A stretch of 64,000 nt of DNA from Pipra filicauda (GCF_003945595.2 NW_024104422.1:9743-73742), one strand, 5' to 3'. Shown: positions 25,391-37,262, numbered from the stretch's first letter. Notes: generated by a model not told the origin, from the sequence alone. Translations and numbers: made by a program.

Positions 25391-25716
25391 GCGGGGAGCG
25401 GGCTCTCCCAGGGAGGTGCCCTGCGGTGCAAACGGGAGCCGCAGCACTGGGATCATCCTCTCGCCTGATGCACCTTCTCCCTGTGACACGCTTTGCCTCC
25501 CACTCAATCTTTCTTTCCAAGTCCTCTGCTGCTTGGGCAGGCCCCAGCAGGTTTCCACGTCCTACAAGGCAGGACCCCAACCCGAGCGAGTGAGGCACTG
25601 CCGAGTGAGTCAGCCGGCGAGGATGCCTCCAGCCCCGGGTGTGCCCGCGATGACAACATTCACCGGCGAGGGGAGCTGAGCTGCCCAGCAAGGCAGAGTG
25701 GCCACACCTGCTGCGT
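25391..25716. promoter_or_regulatory. CpG-rich island-like patch
   Basis: By eye about 19 CpG dinucleotides fall in about 325 bases, against very few per kilobase in the flanks, and the segment is clearly GC-rich. It contains a consensus AP-1 site TGAGTCA (25606-25612) and two copies of CCGGCGAGG (25614-25622 and 25663-25671). An overlapping minus-strand frame of 131 codons (25296-25691) is explained by the lack of AT-rich stop codons in GC-rich DNA and has no family signature. It could be an orphan CpG island, the promoter of a non-coding RNA, an alternative first exon of a gene outside the window, or a GC-rich dead insertion. I see no TATA box and no convincing splice donor. Confidence 0.45.
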
Positions 25717-28700
25717 CAGGCCATGGGGAGGGGAAGATGCTGTGGTGCAGGTGCAAGTCATGGCTTTGTGCATCCACGTGCACGAAGCAGGAGCCAAGCA
25801 TGGGAATGTCATGTCTGGCCTGGCTTCCTGTTGAACTTCACTGCCCAGGTGGGAGAGAAATTCCTCTACGTACTGAAAAGCATTTTAAAACTGGATTCTG
25901 GTATTTATAAAGGGCTTTTTCTCTTTATTAGAAGCTCTCAGTTTCATTCCTCCCAGTATGACTAACTTTGTAATACCATATCATTTACAGAGACACTGAG
26001 TGTAAAAGCAGATTGAGAAACTTGACCTTATGGAGAAGTCTAAAAGGTATCACAGAAAAATCTTTAAGGATTTAATTCCTTCTCTATTTATCTGCTCAAA
26101 ATTTTTTCCCTGACAACTGTCACTTTTTTACTGAATTAAACAGGGGAAACTTTAGTCCAAAAGTTTTAAAGTTTTTTTTCTGTGTGCACTTGTACGCATG
26201 CATGTGAAAGAAAGTGTTTTAAGGCAAACAATACCCAGAAATTTACTCTTGACACATGATGTTTCTCCATCTGTCACTGACAACAAGTGCAGGACTTCTA
26301 ATCCATTACAATCTCAAGACATCATTAATTTACTAAAATTAGTTTTAAATGCACAGTAAAATAATGTTTTTCATAGAAATGAGATGCTGGGGATATCATG
26401 CAGCAGTCAGCAAGGTTGGCCGAGTCTTGTGGTTGCAATTAGCCCACTACACTTATGAAATCTGTCAAACTGCAGAGGAGAAAACAAGCTCAACTCTGTT
26501 GGAGCCAGAGATACACTTTTGAAAAGATGGAAAGGAGCATCCCCATTATAGGGATCTCATTGCAAGGACACAGTCCCTGCTTGAGATTATAAAGGGAGAA
26601 GATGATGGCTTATTTTGCCTACTTTCAAATTTGGGATACTGTTGGGTGTTTCAGTTCCGCAGGAGAGGCTTGTGACAGGGGATGCCACACAGAGTGGACC
26701 CACGAGAAGCCTTCCATGGGAGTGTTGTTTGTCTCTGCTCACTGCTCTGCCTCGAAGCCTGCCTTCACAAGAGGAGGAAAGAAGGAGCTACAGGAGGGCA
26801 GACTGCCTGGCCTTAAAAGGAGATTTCCAGTATGGAAATGTGCATAGCCTGACTTCGCTGGTTGCTAAATGAAGGGGAAAATATACAAATAGGCAGGCAC
26901 ACACACACAGATGTTCTTAAGGGAACCTTTAAACACTCTCCTTCTTTCTTCTAAAAAACATATTACCACTCTTTCCCTTTCAACGACAGCAAAGTCCTAA
27001 TTTCTATGACTTCAATAAAGAATTATATTCTGACACCAAAATGCTGAGTTCTCTCCAGTAAGGGGGGTAACTGAATCTTATACATCTTCCTATAGATGGA
27101 CTGTTTTCCCTCTGTGCAGTTTCTAAAGGCGGGGTATAGCATTAAGAGGCTTGTCTGCAGACATAAGGGCAATAATCTGACTGGAGCCAGTCAGTCCATG
27201 ACCTCAAGTGCACCATTTGAAAACTACACCTCAAGCCTTGCCCTCATTCTTACTCCACCCTCTGCAGAGCAAATCACACCACACCAGTTTCATAACTCTG
27301 GGAGGCTACTTTACCCACTTTGGCTATAGTGCTGTCAGCAGCTTTTGGGAGAACCGAGTTAGAGATTGTGGCGTAGCTTTCAGACAAAAATCTTTCTTCT
27401 GACTTTTCTTTTAATATTACCTTGAGTGCTTCTCTTCGCTTTTCACGTTTCCCTATCCTAGCCTGACAGCATGTCTGAATGAGTTTGCACGGTGTTTATC
27501 AAGAACAGCATTATGACTAACATATTTTCACGGGTCACAAAACAACTTATATCAATCCAGCTAATTAGCTCTTTTCTGTGGTACTTTTTTTTTTTACATG
27601 AAATATTTATTCAGTTTTCTTATCTACTGGAATTTGTGATGTGCAGACAAAGACATACCACAAAGCGATTCGTTATGAAAACCGCAAGACACTGCTCTTT
27701 ATTTGTTCACAAAAACATTCAAAATTAATTTATCCTAAGGCATAAAAGAGGCAGAGAGAGCAAACTGAAAGAAGATGAAGATAAGGCAGACTGAAAGAGA
27801 CAGAGAAAAGCTTTGCCCAACATCTAGATCTGGCACCTCACCCTACAGGCAGTCAGCTGAATTCTTCTACTTTTGGCCTCTTTTTACATTACTGGCATTT
27901 TAGGCTGACTCCCATTCATTTCCTACCAGCTCAGAGAAGCCACAACCTGCCTGATGACACACCTCTTGTCAGGTGTGTCCTTTTAGGGCTGGAGCGGGGC
28001 TTTGCTCTGTAACAGCCACTCCAGGTTGTTGTCAGGGGACTGTAACAGCGTAATCCCGTGACAGGATGGGGAGCTGGCAGGTCATCCAGCTCATCCTTTG
28101 CCCAAGGCAGGTGGCCTGCATCTCTGTCCTTCCTGGTACATGTTTACACGCCTCTTTCTAAGGTCTCTACAACTGTCCAGGTAATGTAATCCAGGTCTTC
28201 ATTTTTGTCTGTCATTGGAAAGTGAAAAGTATTTTAGCTGCACATTTTGTGCTCCAGTTTCTTTTATCGAGCGTGCAAATGGAGAATGGAGCATCGTTTC
28301 CCTCCTTTTAGCTACCTTTTATGTACTTGTGGAATCATTCTCCTCCTTCAGTGTTCCTTTTCCAGAATAAATTACCAGAGATGCGTTATTTTTTTTTGTA
28401 GGCCATTTCTCTAAAACTTTTGATCAAACCCGCTGCTCTCCTGTGTTTCCCCTGATACCCCAAGCTACTGTACCAAAGACAACATTTGAATCCTGACCTA
28501 AAGATTTATGAATGCTAAGAGAAATAGAGTGGAAGAATTATTGAAAATGTCAATCAGCCTCTGCTCCTGGTTACACAACCCAGGCTGGCATTTGCCTGTG
28601 TTGAAAACCATGGTATTGCTGGCATTGTGTTCAGCTGAAATCCAATACACCACTTGCAAGCTCTTCTCTGCACAACTGCTGTGTTGCTGATTCATTCCCA

Positions 28701-29653
28701 TTCCTCATGCCTGCAGTTAATTACTGCTGGGGGTAGTTTCTGGCACTTGTTGTTGAAATCCATCCTATATTTTTAGCTAATTTCTATACGATCAATTTAA
28801 ATTCTAATCAGCATGCTTGCACTCCTTCCCAAATTATCATCTACAAATTCAAGAAATGTGTTCTTCTCCTCTGTCACAAAGAACACATAGAATCAAAGCA
28901 GTTTCTATCTTTATGCTGGCTTTAGATTGGAAGCAATAGGCCAAAATACATCCCTCAGCAGACAGTGGTAGGCATTCCATTGTCACTGGGCAGGGGAAGT
29001 ATTTCAGGGCTGAACATGGGCACATCACTTAGGCACATGCTTTCTTTGTCTTGATCTCTATGATGCAGAGAACTGATACAATCCTGAAACACTCATTATC
29101 TAACACCCAGGGCCATGGAGCTCCAATTGTTGTGGAACAAGGATGTTTCTTGTGGTTGGCTTACATGTTCCTTCACCCATCACATTTGTGATTTGAAATT
29201 TTGTTACAAAAATTAAAAAATACTATTCTAAAAGAACTGTCTGTGTTTGAAATACTATAATCATTTTACCAGTCCCAGATTTTCCTCAAAACACTTTTTT
29301 TAACTTTCACTGCATGCAACACTTCTGCTGATTTTGAAAAACATTTTTCCAGGACTGATGTTGTATCCAGATCTTGCAAATAAGAATTTATTATTTTGTT
29401 CTGCCCCTCACTTGCCATTTATCTCACTGGAATTCCCACCTGCTTCTTCCAGGTGCTGCCAACAGAGATTCATAGGAGCTCTGTTAAGTTTTAAAGTGCT
29501 AGTTAACGTCATTCTAAAAAGCCACTTGTTTTCATCTTACTGCCATCAGTTGAAAAAAAGCAGCACTCCTCTTTTCAGCAGCTCATTAAATCTTATTAAA
29601 ATACATGCCTGAAAAATAGGTAGATTAACTCCAAAACTCTGCTGTGACAGTGT
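25717..29653. other. No supported gene
   Basis: AT-rich. There is a short CA run near 26897-26910. At 28066-28180 the sequence AGGTCATCCAGCTCATCC followed by AAGGCAGG weakly recalls the minus strand of an old CR1 3' end; I do not call it. No exon is recognisable. Confidence 0.5.
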
Positions 29654-29683
29654 TTTTCCTTTTCCTTTTCCTTTTCCTTTTCC
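29654..29683 (+). repeat. (TTTTCC)5 hexanucleotide repeat
   Basis: Five perfect TTTTCC units, ending about 25 bases before the proposed LTR start. Confidence 0.95.
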
Positions 29684-30588
29684 TTCCTCAAGCTGCGAGA
29701 GACTGAAATGTTAAGGGTTAATGACTCAAACAATTGCTATTTGCAAAAGCAGCAGTGCTTTGCTGAGGCCAGGTTTGTGACGCCCAACTGAAGGGGAGCA
29801 GGGGAGTTTTTGGATCTGCATAAGAACAGCCCAGATGCAGAGTGGATGAGCACCCTTCATCATCACCTGAGGATGACCGTGACAATCCAACCTTTGTTTA
29901 GCAACATTTTGAGCTGGATTTTGAGCCAGATAATGAGAGAGGAGGATAAGAAACAGATCCTGCAAGGTGAGATAATGCTTTTTATCATGCCAATGTCCTC
30001 CCTTACATCACCGGCATAGGTGTGAAAATTTCACCCTTTCATCGGGGAAAGTACCAGGACACTCACACGTAGGCCTAAAGATTTTCATCTCTTCTGATGA
30101 GCATAAGTGACTCAACTACACATGTCTATAAGGGGCCACAACCCATAAAAAGACCCCCAAAGTGCCCCCAGACTCATTTCTGGGCCTTCTACCAGAGGAC
30201 TGCACATGATTCACAGCTGCAAGAGACAGGGTAAAACTCCCACCCCATCCCCCCCAGGGGAGGTACGTGGTCATTCCACCTGAGCCTAAATGTATATTAA
30301 CCTGTTGAACTTTGTGTTTTGAGTGGCTTCCCCCCCCCAGCCCCAACAGATCAAGACTGCAACCAGCACTTTGACCAACGGACAGTGAAATTGCAACAAC
30401 CAAGTCTCGTTGCTGGATTCACAGGTGGTGGTATCTTTCCTCTCCACTATCTACTCTTATCCTTTCTTTCTCTTTCTTTCTTTTCCTTATATATTTTCTT
30501 AAGTGATATCTTTATACTTTTATATTGTTACATTTCTATAATGTAGGTAATGTAGATAATAACCAAAATTGAAATCAAATTGTTCTAA

Positions 30589-30594
30589 AATAAA
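30589..30594 (+). promoter_or_regulatory. Poly(A) signal of the LTR
   Basis: AATAAA in TAAAATAAACCTGCC, placed as expected between U3/R and U5 of the proposed LTR. Confidence 0.5.
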
Positions 30595-30617
30595 CCTGCC
30601 ACACATACCTACACATA

Positions 30618-30639
30618 TATATATATACATATATACATG
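30618..30639. repeat. Short (TA)n / CATATA run
   Basis: AT dinucleotide run inside the LTR tail. Confidence 0.85.
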
Positions 30640-30732
30640 AGAACATCAGTCAGCGTCATTTCACTCTAATTCACAGAAGGGATCTATCAACGAGAACCTC
30701 AGTTACCCTGCCTTTAGGTGTGGGTTGTAACA

Positions 30733-33654
30733 CGAGCTACCAAGATGGTAAGAATGGATACTTAAGTCCCTCTCTGTCTCTCTCTCCCCCTTTCGGTTTT
30801 ATTTAATTTGAGACTTTACAAACTCATACAGAAGAGATTTGGTTCTTCACTCCCTATACCAGGGTGACTCCACTGACATTTTCCTTTGCAATAGTTCAAA
30901 GAGGAAAATTAATGCCCCAGACTTGCCTATCTTTAGGCAAAGCATTTCTGTTAAACTTAGCTAACGTATGCTAAATGTTTTTAGGTAATTTTACCTTCTT
31001 CATTTTTCTTATGTATAGGTAGGTATTGCCTATATGTCAGCCAGCAGAACATTCAGAAAAAAAGCAGCTTGTGTGTCTCTAGTTTGCAAAGGACAAAAAA
31101 GAACCAGTGATTTCTAAAGCAGCATTTCTGATAAGAGAAGCTGATTAACTGAAATACAGATGGAATAAAAGACTGCCATCTGCTTTCCTGTTTTAATTTT
31201 TGTGGTAAATTCTGAGAGCCTGTATCTCTCATTTATGCATACACGCACTCATGAGTCATAGCTGCAGGGCAAATGGGGAGTACATGAGCATTATTAATTT
31301 GATAAAACAAAACAAAACATGAAAAAAAATTCCTTGTGTTATTTTTGAACGGACCTTTCTCTTTTGTTTGAACTTCACACAGAGCTAATGCCAAGTAACT
31401 TAACCTTAATTTACCATGAAAATTACTAATATCCAGTCCTTCAAAGAAATTATCCACAATCAGCATTCCCTGCAGGATCTTTGCTACAGTCAGTGCAGAT
31501 TTTTTTGTTGCTGTTTCCTACTTGTGAATATGCTTTACAATCAATTATTCATCCCATGTTCTTATACTTCCAGAGCCTTTCATCATCATCTCTGAAAAGG
31601 GAATCAAGAGGATAAACATAATTGCTGCAAGTTCATTACTTTATAACTGTCATTCTCTTCTGCAACTCCCTTCACGAAAAGAGCAGCACTTCACTCATCG
31701 CTGGATTGCTCAGACCATTTGTAACTTCTAAAATATTAACACTACCTAACAGTCGCTCAGTTAAGTAAAAGCTTATCAGAAGAGAAGAAAAAACGTGAGG
31801 GAGGGACCTGGGTTTAGTCCCAGCACAAGCACCAGTGCTGATGCAAAAGCTGTCAGATAGTGACTCTTTGTCATGCTGTTGTCCAGCATCCCACCTATGC
31901 TGGCACCACATCTGGCTCCTCCTCCATCTCTGGTCTGGACTAGGAACCTTTCTCTGGGAATAGCTGTGATTTAGGGGAGCAGGGAATCAGGTGGCCACCA
32001 TGTAGAAGCTGCTATCCACAACGGAATCATGACAGATCAGTTTGGTCTAACTCCATCCTTATCACTGCCTATGCTTCACTTTGCATAACTGCATAGTTAC
32101 CTGTTAGCTATAAACAAGAGGAAGCCTTGCCATAAAACTCCTCATTTGCATGCAAAGAAAAACACAAAAGGAATATTATGAAGAATACTCTGTTGCATAT
32201 TTAAAAATATTTCTGTACTAATATTTCAAAAATATGGAGACCAGATTTTTTCTTTTTTTATGCCTAAAGTTTCGTGTACTGAGATGCTTTGGCCAGAAAT
32301 TAACATTTGGATCAAATTTCATTAGAAACAGAAAGAAAAACGTGTATATTGCTGCAATTTTAAATCTAAGAAACAATTTGACCCAACAATAAGGAATCTT
32401 GGACAGTTACACCAATCCCCTGTTAAAAGGAGAAAAAGACCACAACTTTGCACCCTTTGCAAGCTCCTTATGCAATGGTACCCAGCAAACTGCTCATGGA
32501 GGACGAGTGAGAAATCTGGAGCTGGATGAAATACCAAGTACCTTACAGACAGAGCCCGAGCTCAGCTGAAGGGAAAGAACATCTCTCTCACTACAAGAGA
32601 GCCACAGTCCATTATTGCTTTTCATCTTTCAACTCCCCAATGTAACTACAGATTACAGACCAAACTGCACAATCTTTCCTTAGGTAGCAAATAAGGCAGC
32701 TCCCGTTTCATGCTATTCTATTTGCCATGTCTAGTGCACAAAGGTCTTTCCTGGTAGCTGCTGTGGGTGGGTGTAACCTAGCAAGCAAGATGAGAAAAAG
32801 AGGCTCGGGCTTGCCATGCTGTTTAAACTCCAAGTTTAATTGTATCTGGTTGCTGAGATGCACATTGCTTTTTAAAACTGTAAATAGTGACTGGCTGCTC
32901 AAACAGTAGCTGCAGAAGCCTGCTGACAATTTCATCTGGTGACAGGAGCTGGTTTCAAAGAAGATTAGTCACTGCTATTGAGAATATTAATTAAGAACTC
33001 ACTCTTTCTGCCTGCAGATTACAAAGGTTTACTGGCGGTTCCACTAACCTAAACAAGCCAGGCTTGTTTCCACCACCCAGTTGCAGCAGTTTCCTAACCT
33101 CTTACGCACGCAATTTACCACCAGCTTCTTTTAGCTGCAGCAAGTTGCAGAAAGCAATACGACTCTTTTAAGACTGATTTTAGCCAAGAAAACTACGCTA
33201 AGGAAGAGCTACATCATACATTAACTGGGATTTCCATTCAGTTCTAATTAGGCTGCATAAAAATGTCTCCAAACATATTTAACTTGTATGCAGCGGCATA
33301 ATGTTCAAGGCTTAAAATGTTAATTTATGGCTTTGGGTGGGTGCCTGATACTTCTAATGTTTAATGAATCTGTCCTCACTTGGCAATTTGCCATTGGTGA
33401 TCATAGAGTTTGTGTATGCCCCTAGGTATTTATATCTGTAAAATTGATAGTGTGTGAAATGTCTTATATTTGACAAAACATGGCTGTTTTATTTTCTTCT
33501 GAAATGACATAATTACTCCTGCAGGATATGTGGTCAGTTGAAGATTTGCAATTTTTCATATTAAAGAGTTCTATATATTATTTCTGACAGCCAGTGTTTT
33601 ATTTTTGTGAAAGATTCAGAGTCTGTTTAGTTAATAGCCACATTTTGTTTAAGT
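30733..33654. other. No supported gene
   Basis: AT-rich. The segment 33160-33420 has low slippage and moderate complexity (for example TTCTAATTAGGCTGCATAAA and AAAATGTTAATTTATGGC) and could be conserved non-coding sequence. No gene is seen. Confidence 0.5.
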
Positions 33655-33730
33655 CACACTGGAAGCTCCCTGGGACTGGGGCTATCTTTGTGTTGTAACA
33701 CAATTGAAACAATAACTTTAAAAATCTCTG
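33655..33730 (+). mobile_element. Possible MIR/L2-type repeat tail
   Basis: GGAAGCTCCCTGGGACTGGG followed by GCTATCTTTGTGTTGT resembles the AAGCTCCTTGAGGGCAGGGA / CTGTCTTTG.GTT tail of old amniote MIR/L2-related repeats. Only about 60-70 bases are alignable by eye. Confidence 0.35.
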
Positions 33731-35659
33731 TAAAATGCGATTTTGCATTAATTGTACAGATGGTGGTTTGCTAAAAATACACACAGAAATTAAAGTGGCA
33801 CAAAAGCTAGTTAGAGTAAACACACAAAAAATCTCTAAGTCTAAAGAGAAAGGAACAAGAGACAACAAAACCCTCATGGATGTTAATAAAAAAATAAAAG
33901 GAAAATCCTTTGTTATTCAAGCAGACCTTTTAAAATATCTTTATTTTTTCCTTTCAAATACCACCAATAACATATTTAAGTAAAATTTCCACTCCCTTGC
34001 CAAATAACTACTTAAAAACTACAGTGCTAAAAAAAGACAGGAAAACAAAATCAGGAAGGCAATCGTATATGAAAATAAAACCAATCTAAAGTCCACTGGG
34101 TACAGTCTGAGGGTTCAGCACCAGTAGCACAATAAGTCTTTTGAAGGTCTCCCAGTTCAGCTACAGTTAAGGAAAATGATGGTGTTGTCAACCCCTCTAC
34201 ACTGCTCTGGCTTTTTTAGATGGGCCATCATAAAAATTCAAAGCACCTACTCTTTCAGTGTCCGCCCAGGTTCATCCAGCTGTAAAAGTAAACTTGTTCA
34301 TGTCCCTTCTAACACAGTTGCACTGACAAATCTAGAAAATCCAAGAGTTATTCCCTGTGCACTAATAACAGTCTCCCTCGTATTCTCTATGAAAGGAAAC
34401 AATAATTTAAAGGAGACACTTTTTAGAAATGGCATCTACCAAGGCTATTTTTTTCATGGTAGTTGCTAACCCTAAAACAGGGCAAGTCTGGGCTTGTTTG
34501 TGAATAGTTAGGAGGTAAAAGGGCTAGTTTGTTCTGATGCTAATGGGCAGCAACTGTGACCTACATTACAGAAAATACCCCTTCCGAGCGCCCACATGCC
34601 TATTATTTTTATTATGCTTAATCTCTTGTGTAAGACAGAGCAGAAAACTGTAGGTAGCATCCCTCACTTGTTGTCTTCTTTAGAGTGTTAGGAAAGGTCT
34701 TATAAATCAAAGGATTAGAGCTCCTTTTTCTAGCAACTCTCTTTGCCTTCCTCTCTAATGCCCCACTTCCTGAGCATGATAAGAATCCCAGATATTTTTA
34801 ACAACTTTTTTTCTCCTATATCTTCCTTCTTCTCCACAGCTCCCATTCTCAAGGGATCTTCCATCCTTCTGGCTGAAGGATGGTCAAATTTGCTCAGAGC
34901 CTAGGAATCCTTCTGGGAGGTCAGTTTGAGGGAGCACTCCTGCCTGATGTGAAACTCCAGCTACACAGGCTGAGGAAACTAAGCTCACTGGCCTCACACA
35001 CTGGTGTAAGAGTTTCTCTAAAGAAATTAGGCAACATTTGTCAGTTTAGATCAGTGGTGATAACACATTTTCCTATGGAGTAGAGTTTTTGTGGAAGACG
35101 TTTGGTTTGTGGGGGTATGGTGGCTCTGGATAAACTTTTGAAAAATCCAAGCAAGCTTTTTGACCTTGTTTTCCTGTTTGTTTTATGCTGTCTACTGTTG
35201 CTAACCTCCTGGCCAAAATCTGTTGCATCATTTGCTTCCTCTATTCTTAAAAGTTGTTCTTAAATTTAGTTCAAAAGTTAGCAGTTTTCACTTTTTGCTA
35301 TAACCTGCACCAATTTTGCCTCCCAAAAAGTGTTTTCTTTCCCCTGATGGGGTCCTGTCTGCACTATTCTACTTCTGACCTCCTTTGAAAGTTTCTTTGC
35401 AACAACCTTAATCTGTTTGTGGCCTCATATCACAGTTTATCCTTGGAACTTTCCAGCTCATAAAGTAAGATTGTGAACGTAACAACACTGTCATAATATC
35501 TGTCCACTGAAGTTGATACTCTGAATTAATTTGGCTTCTTTACCCATGAAATCTTTCTTCTTAGAAAGCATCAGGTATTTGAATTAAGCATCACAGAGGT
35601 GATGGATATTTTTTGCCTGACAGCTCTAACTTATTGATTTGGCCCACTGTGACAGTTTG
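33731..35659. other. No supported gene
   Basis: AT-rich, with an A-rich 82-codon frame (33735-33983) that is lysine-rich by composition only. Nothing else is recognisable. Confidence 0.5.
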
Positions 35660-35720
35660 GTTACCTTGGCAAAAGAGCGACCCATTTTGGCATTGCAAAT
35701 GGGTTGCAGAAGTTGTATAA
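35660..35720. mobile_element. Possible hAT-type terminal fragment
   Basis: GCGACCCATTT (35677-35687), a 9-base loop, then AAATGGGTTGC (35697-35707): an inverted repeat with one mismatch, which is a CpG-decay change. The GCGACCCATTT...AAATGGGTCGC arrangement is the subterminal pattern of many old amniote hAT elements. No transposase or second terminus was found nearby. Confidence 0.4.
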
Positions 35721-36214
35721 CATTTTCAGCCTCTGAGGGAGTTTGACAGCTTGAGCAGAGCTCAGATACTGTTAACACACACAGAAGGGGAAAATTGCTG
35801 ATATTTCTGGCTGTTTCTGTTCACCTAATAAATGATTTAAAACTTCTAGGCTTTTTGTCAGAACAAAATTTCACCTGAGCTAAATAATGATGTGCAAGAG
35901 GAATATAAGAGAAAGAATGTACATAAACAGACATGCTTGGCATTAGACCCTGAAAGAATCCTTCAGTATGCTCACAAAACACACGCAGACAGAAAAACCT
36001 GCATACGTGCAGGCACATGTGCATTTGCACACACACACTCCTTCAGGCCCCAACTGTCACACACATTTGTTTGAGGTTTTATGGGTCCCAGAAAATGCTA
36101 CAAAATCAAATGAGATTGCTGCAAAGAGATTCACACTTTTGAGATGCTATTTTCCTGAAGTGATATATTCACTTTCTGAATCAACACACTTTCCATCCCA
36201 AGGGCCTATGGGAT

Positions 36215-36240
36215 GGGTGAGGGGAGGAGGGTGGAAGGGG
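36215..36240 (+). other. G-quadruplex motif
   Basis: Four G runs (36215-36217, 36221-36224, 36229-36231, 36237-36240) separated by 3, 4 and 5 bases, with a fifth run at 36242-36246. This meets the G3+N1-7 rule. It lies in a purine-rich segment. Confidence 0.8.
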
Positions 36241-36488
36241 AGGGGGAAAGAAAGAGTAGAGAAAAGGCGGCGAAGACTCCAGTACTACTCACTTAATTTG
36301 ATTAACTGAGAGGCACTTAAATTGTGATGTACATTCATACATTTCTGTGCAAGTTAGACCAAAAAAAAAAGACACTGGAATAAGGATTATTTGTTAAATT
36401 CTACTGTAAAGAGTGGCTTTTTTATGTCAACTCCTCTGACATAAAATAATTAATGTTCTTGAAATATTTCAGTTTAGTAAAGAGGTTT

Positions 36489-36503
36489 CACTGCTGAGCA
36501 GTG
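36489..36503. other. 15-bp palindrome CACTGCT-G-AGCAGTG
   Basis: Perfect 7-base arms around one G, followed by GCTGAGC and a 12-T run. It may be recognised as an E-box-like or nuclear-factor half-site pair, but no specific factor is evident. Confidence 0.85.
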
Positions 36504-36579
36504 CTGAGCTTTTTTTTTTTTCTCCTCTTTTCTCTTCTCCCTGTTTCTTTTTGAGTCTGACTATAGGATAAAACCTCAG

Positions 36580-36725
36580 TGATTAGCTTCATTGCCGGCA
36601 ACAAGCCTGATTCTTTAATGTAGCTGCTCCGCTCCTTAGCTTTGTTTTCATTATTATTTGCATTGTGCAGCAGATGACTAAGAGATAGTCAAAAGATCAA
36701 AGGTTTCCTTTGATGGTTTATATCA
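36580..36725. promoter_or_regulatory. Candidate enhancer: octamer plus inverted TCF/LEF pair
   Basis: An octamer ATTTGCAT (36656-36663) overlaps a SOX-like CATTGTG (36661-36667). Forty bases on, ATCAAAGG (36696-36703), TTT, CCTTTGAT (36707-36714) form a perfect inverted pair of TCF/LEF consensus sites. The block has balanced complexity and lacks repeats. TCF/LEF proteins bind these cores downstream of Wnt signalling; whether this site is used is inference. Confidence 0.35.
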
Positions 36726-37149
36726 CGGATCCCTGCTGTATTAAAAAGGATCTCAGGTCAGGACATTCTTGTTCACACGCAGATCTGAACAAGGGGCTGC
36801 ACGGGGTGATCAAACTGGATGAAGGCTGAACACATCCATCAAAGGGCTGACCACATTGGCCCAAACAGAAGAGGAGGTTCTACCTCCATAACCATGACAT
36901 TAACTAGTGACAGATGTCTCCCTGTGGCTGCTGCTTTGATGTGTCAGGACTAAGGAGAACAGAGAACGTGGAAGGGTTACACTTTCCACATTACTTAAAA
37001 CAAAATAAAATAAAATAGTAATTCACAACAAGCAATTTCTAATATCAAGGGTATTTGTTCTTTACAGAAGAACACAGTCAGACCCAGCTTGCATAACCAA
37101 ACCATGCCTGTGTCAGGTCACAATATGTCTCTCTCACACATTGTATTTA

Positions 37150-37262
37150 ATCTTGCAAACGTTTACTAAACAACAATAACTGAGTAATCACAGCACCCCT
37201 GTGAAGTGAAGGACTATCATGCATGGAAGGGAGATGGACATATTGAGACCAAACCGAAGACC
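37150..37262 (-). mobile_element. MIR/CORE-SINE-like copy
   Basis: Reading along the plus strand: CGTTTACTAAACA, then GAGTAATCACAGCACCCCTG, TGAAGTGAAGGACTATCAT, and GATGGACATATTGAGACC. This matches in order the reverse complement of a MIR-like SINE (GCTTTACAAACA..TAAT, TCACAACACCCCTGTGAGGT, A.TATTAT, GATGGGGAAACTGAGGC). MIR and related CORE SINEs were active in early amniotes and survive in birds only as scattered, heavily mutated copies. No function is implied. Confidence 0.5.

Larger units (their letters stand above)
29709..30732 (+). mobile_element. Solo LTR of an endogenous retrovirus
   Basis: A roughly 1-kb block with LTR organisation. It starts TGTTAAGGGTTAATGACTC and ends GGTGTGGGTTGTAACA, giving TGTTA/TAACA terminal inverted repeats. 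Inside, a CTATAAGGGG/CATAAAAAG pair near 30126-30150 is a plausible TATA region. A pyrimidine-rich CTTTCTTTCTC stretch lies at 30460-30490. A polyadenylation signal AATAAA (30589-30594) is followed by an R/U5-like tail. The 30300-30600 part resembles bird ERV LTRs I have seen, but the exact family is not identified. No gag, pol or env sequence lies on either side, and no primer-binding site follows, so it is a solo LTR left by recombination. The flanks TGAAA and CGAGC are not identical, so no target-site duplication is visible: either a boundary is off or the duplication has decayed. The left 400 bases are the least certain. Confidence 0.6.
35721..37149. other. No supported gene; motif-dense block at 36.58-36.73 kb
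   Basis: Contains a G-rich segment (36213-36250), T runs, and the motif cluster described separately. No exon is recognisable. Confidence 0.5.

Noticed and set aside
25296..25691. 131-codon frame in the CpG-rich patch
   Set aside because: GC-rich DNA lacks stop codons; overlapping frames on both strands are also open.
28066..28180. Possible old CR1 3' end on the minus strand
   Set aside because: Only one short block (CATCCAGCTCATCC...AAGGCAGG) fits; the later blocks do not.
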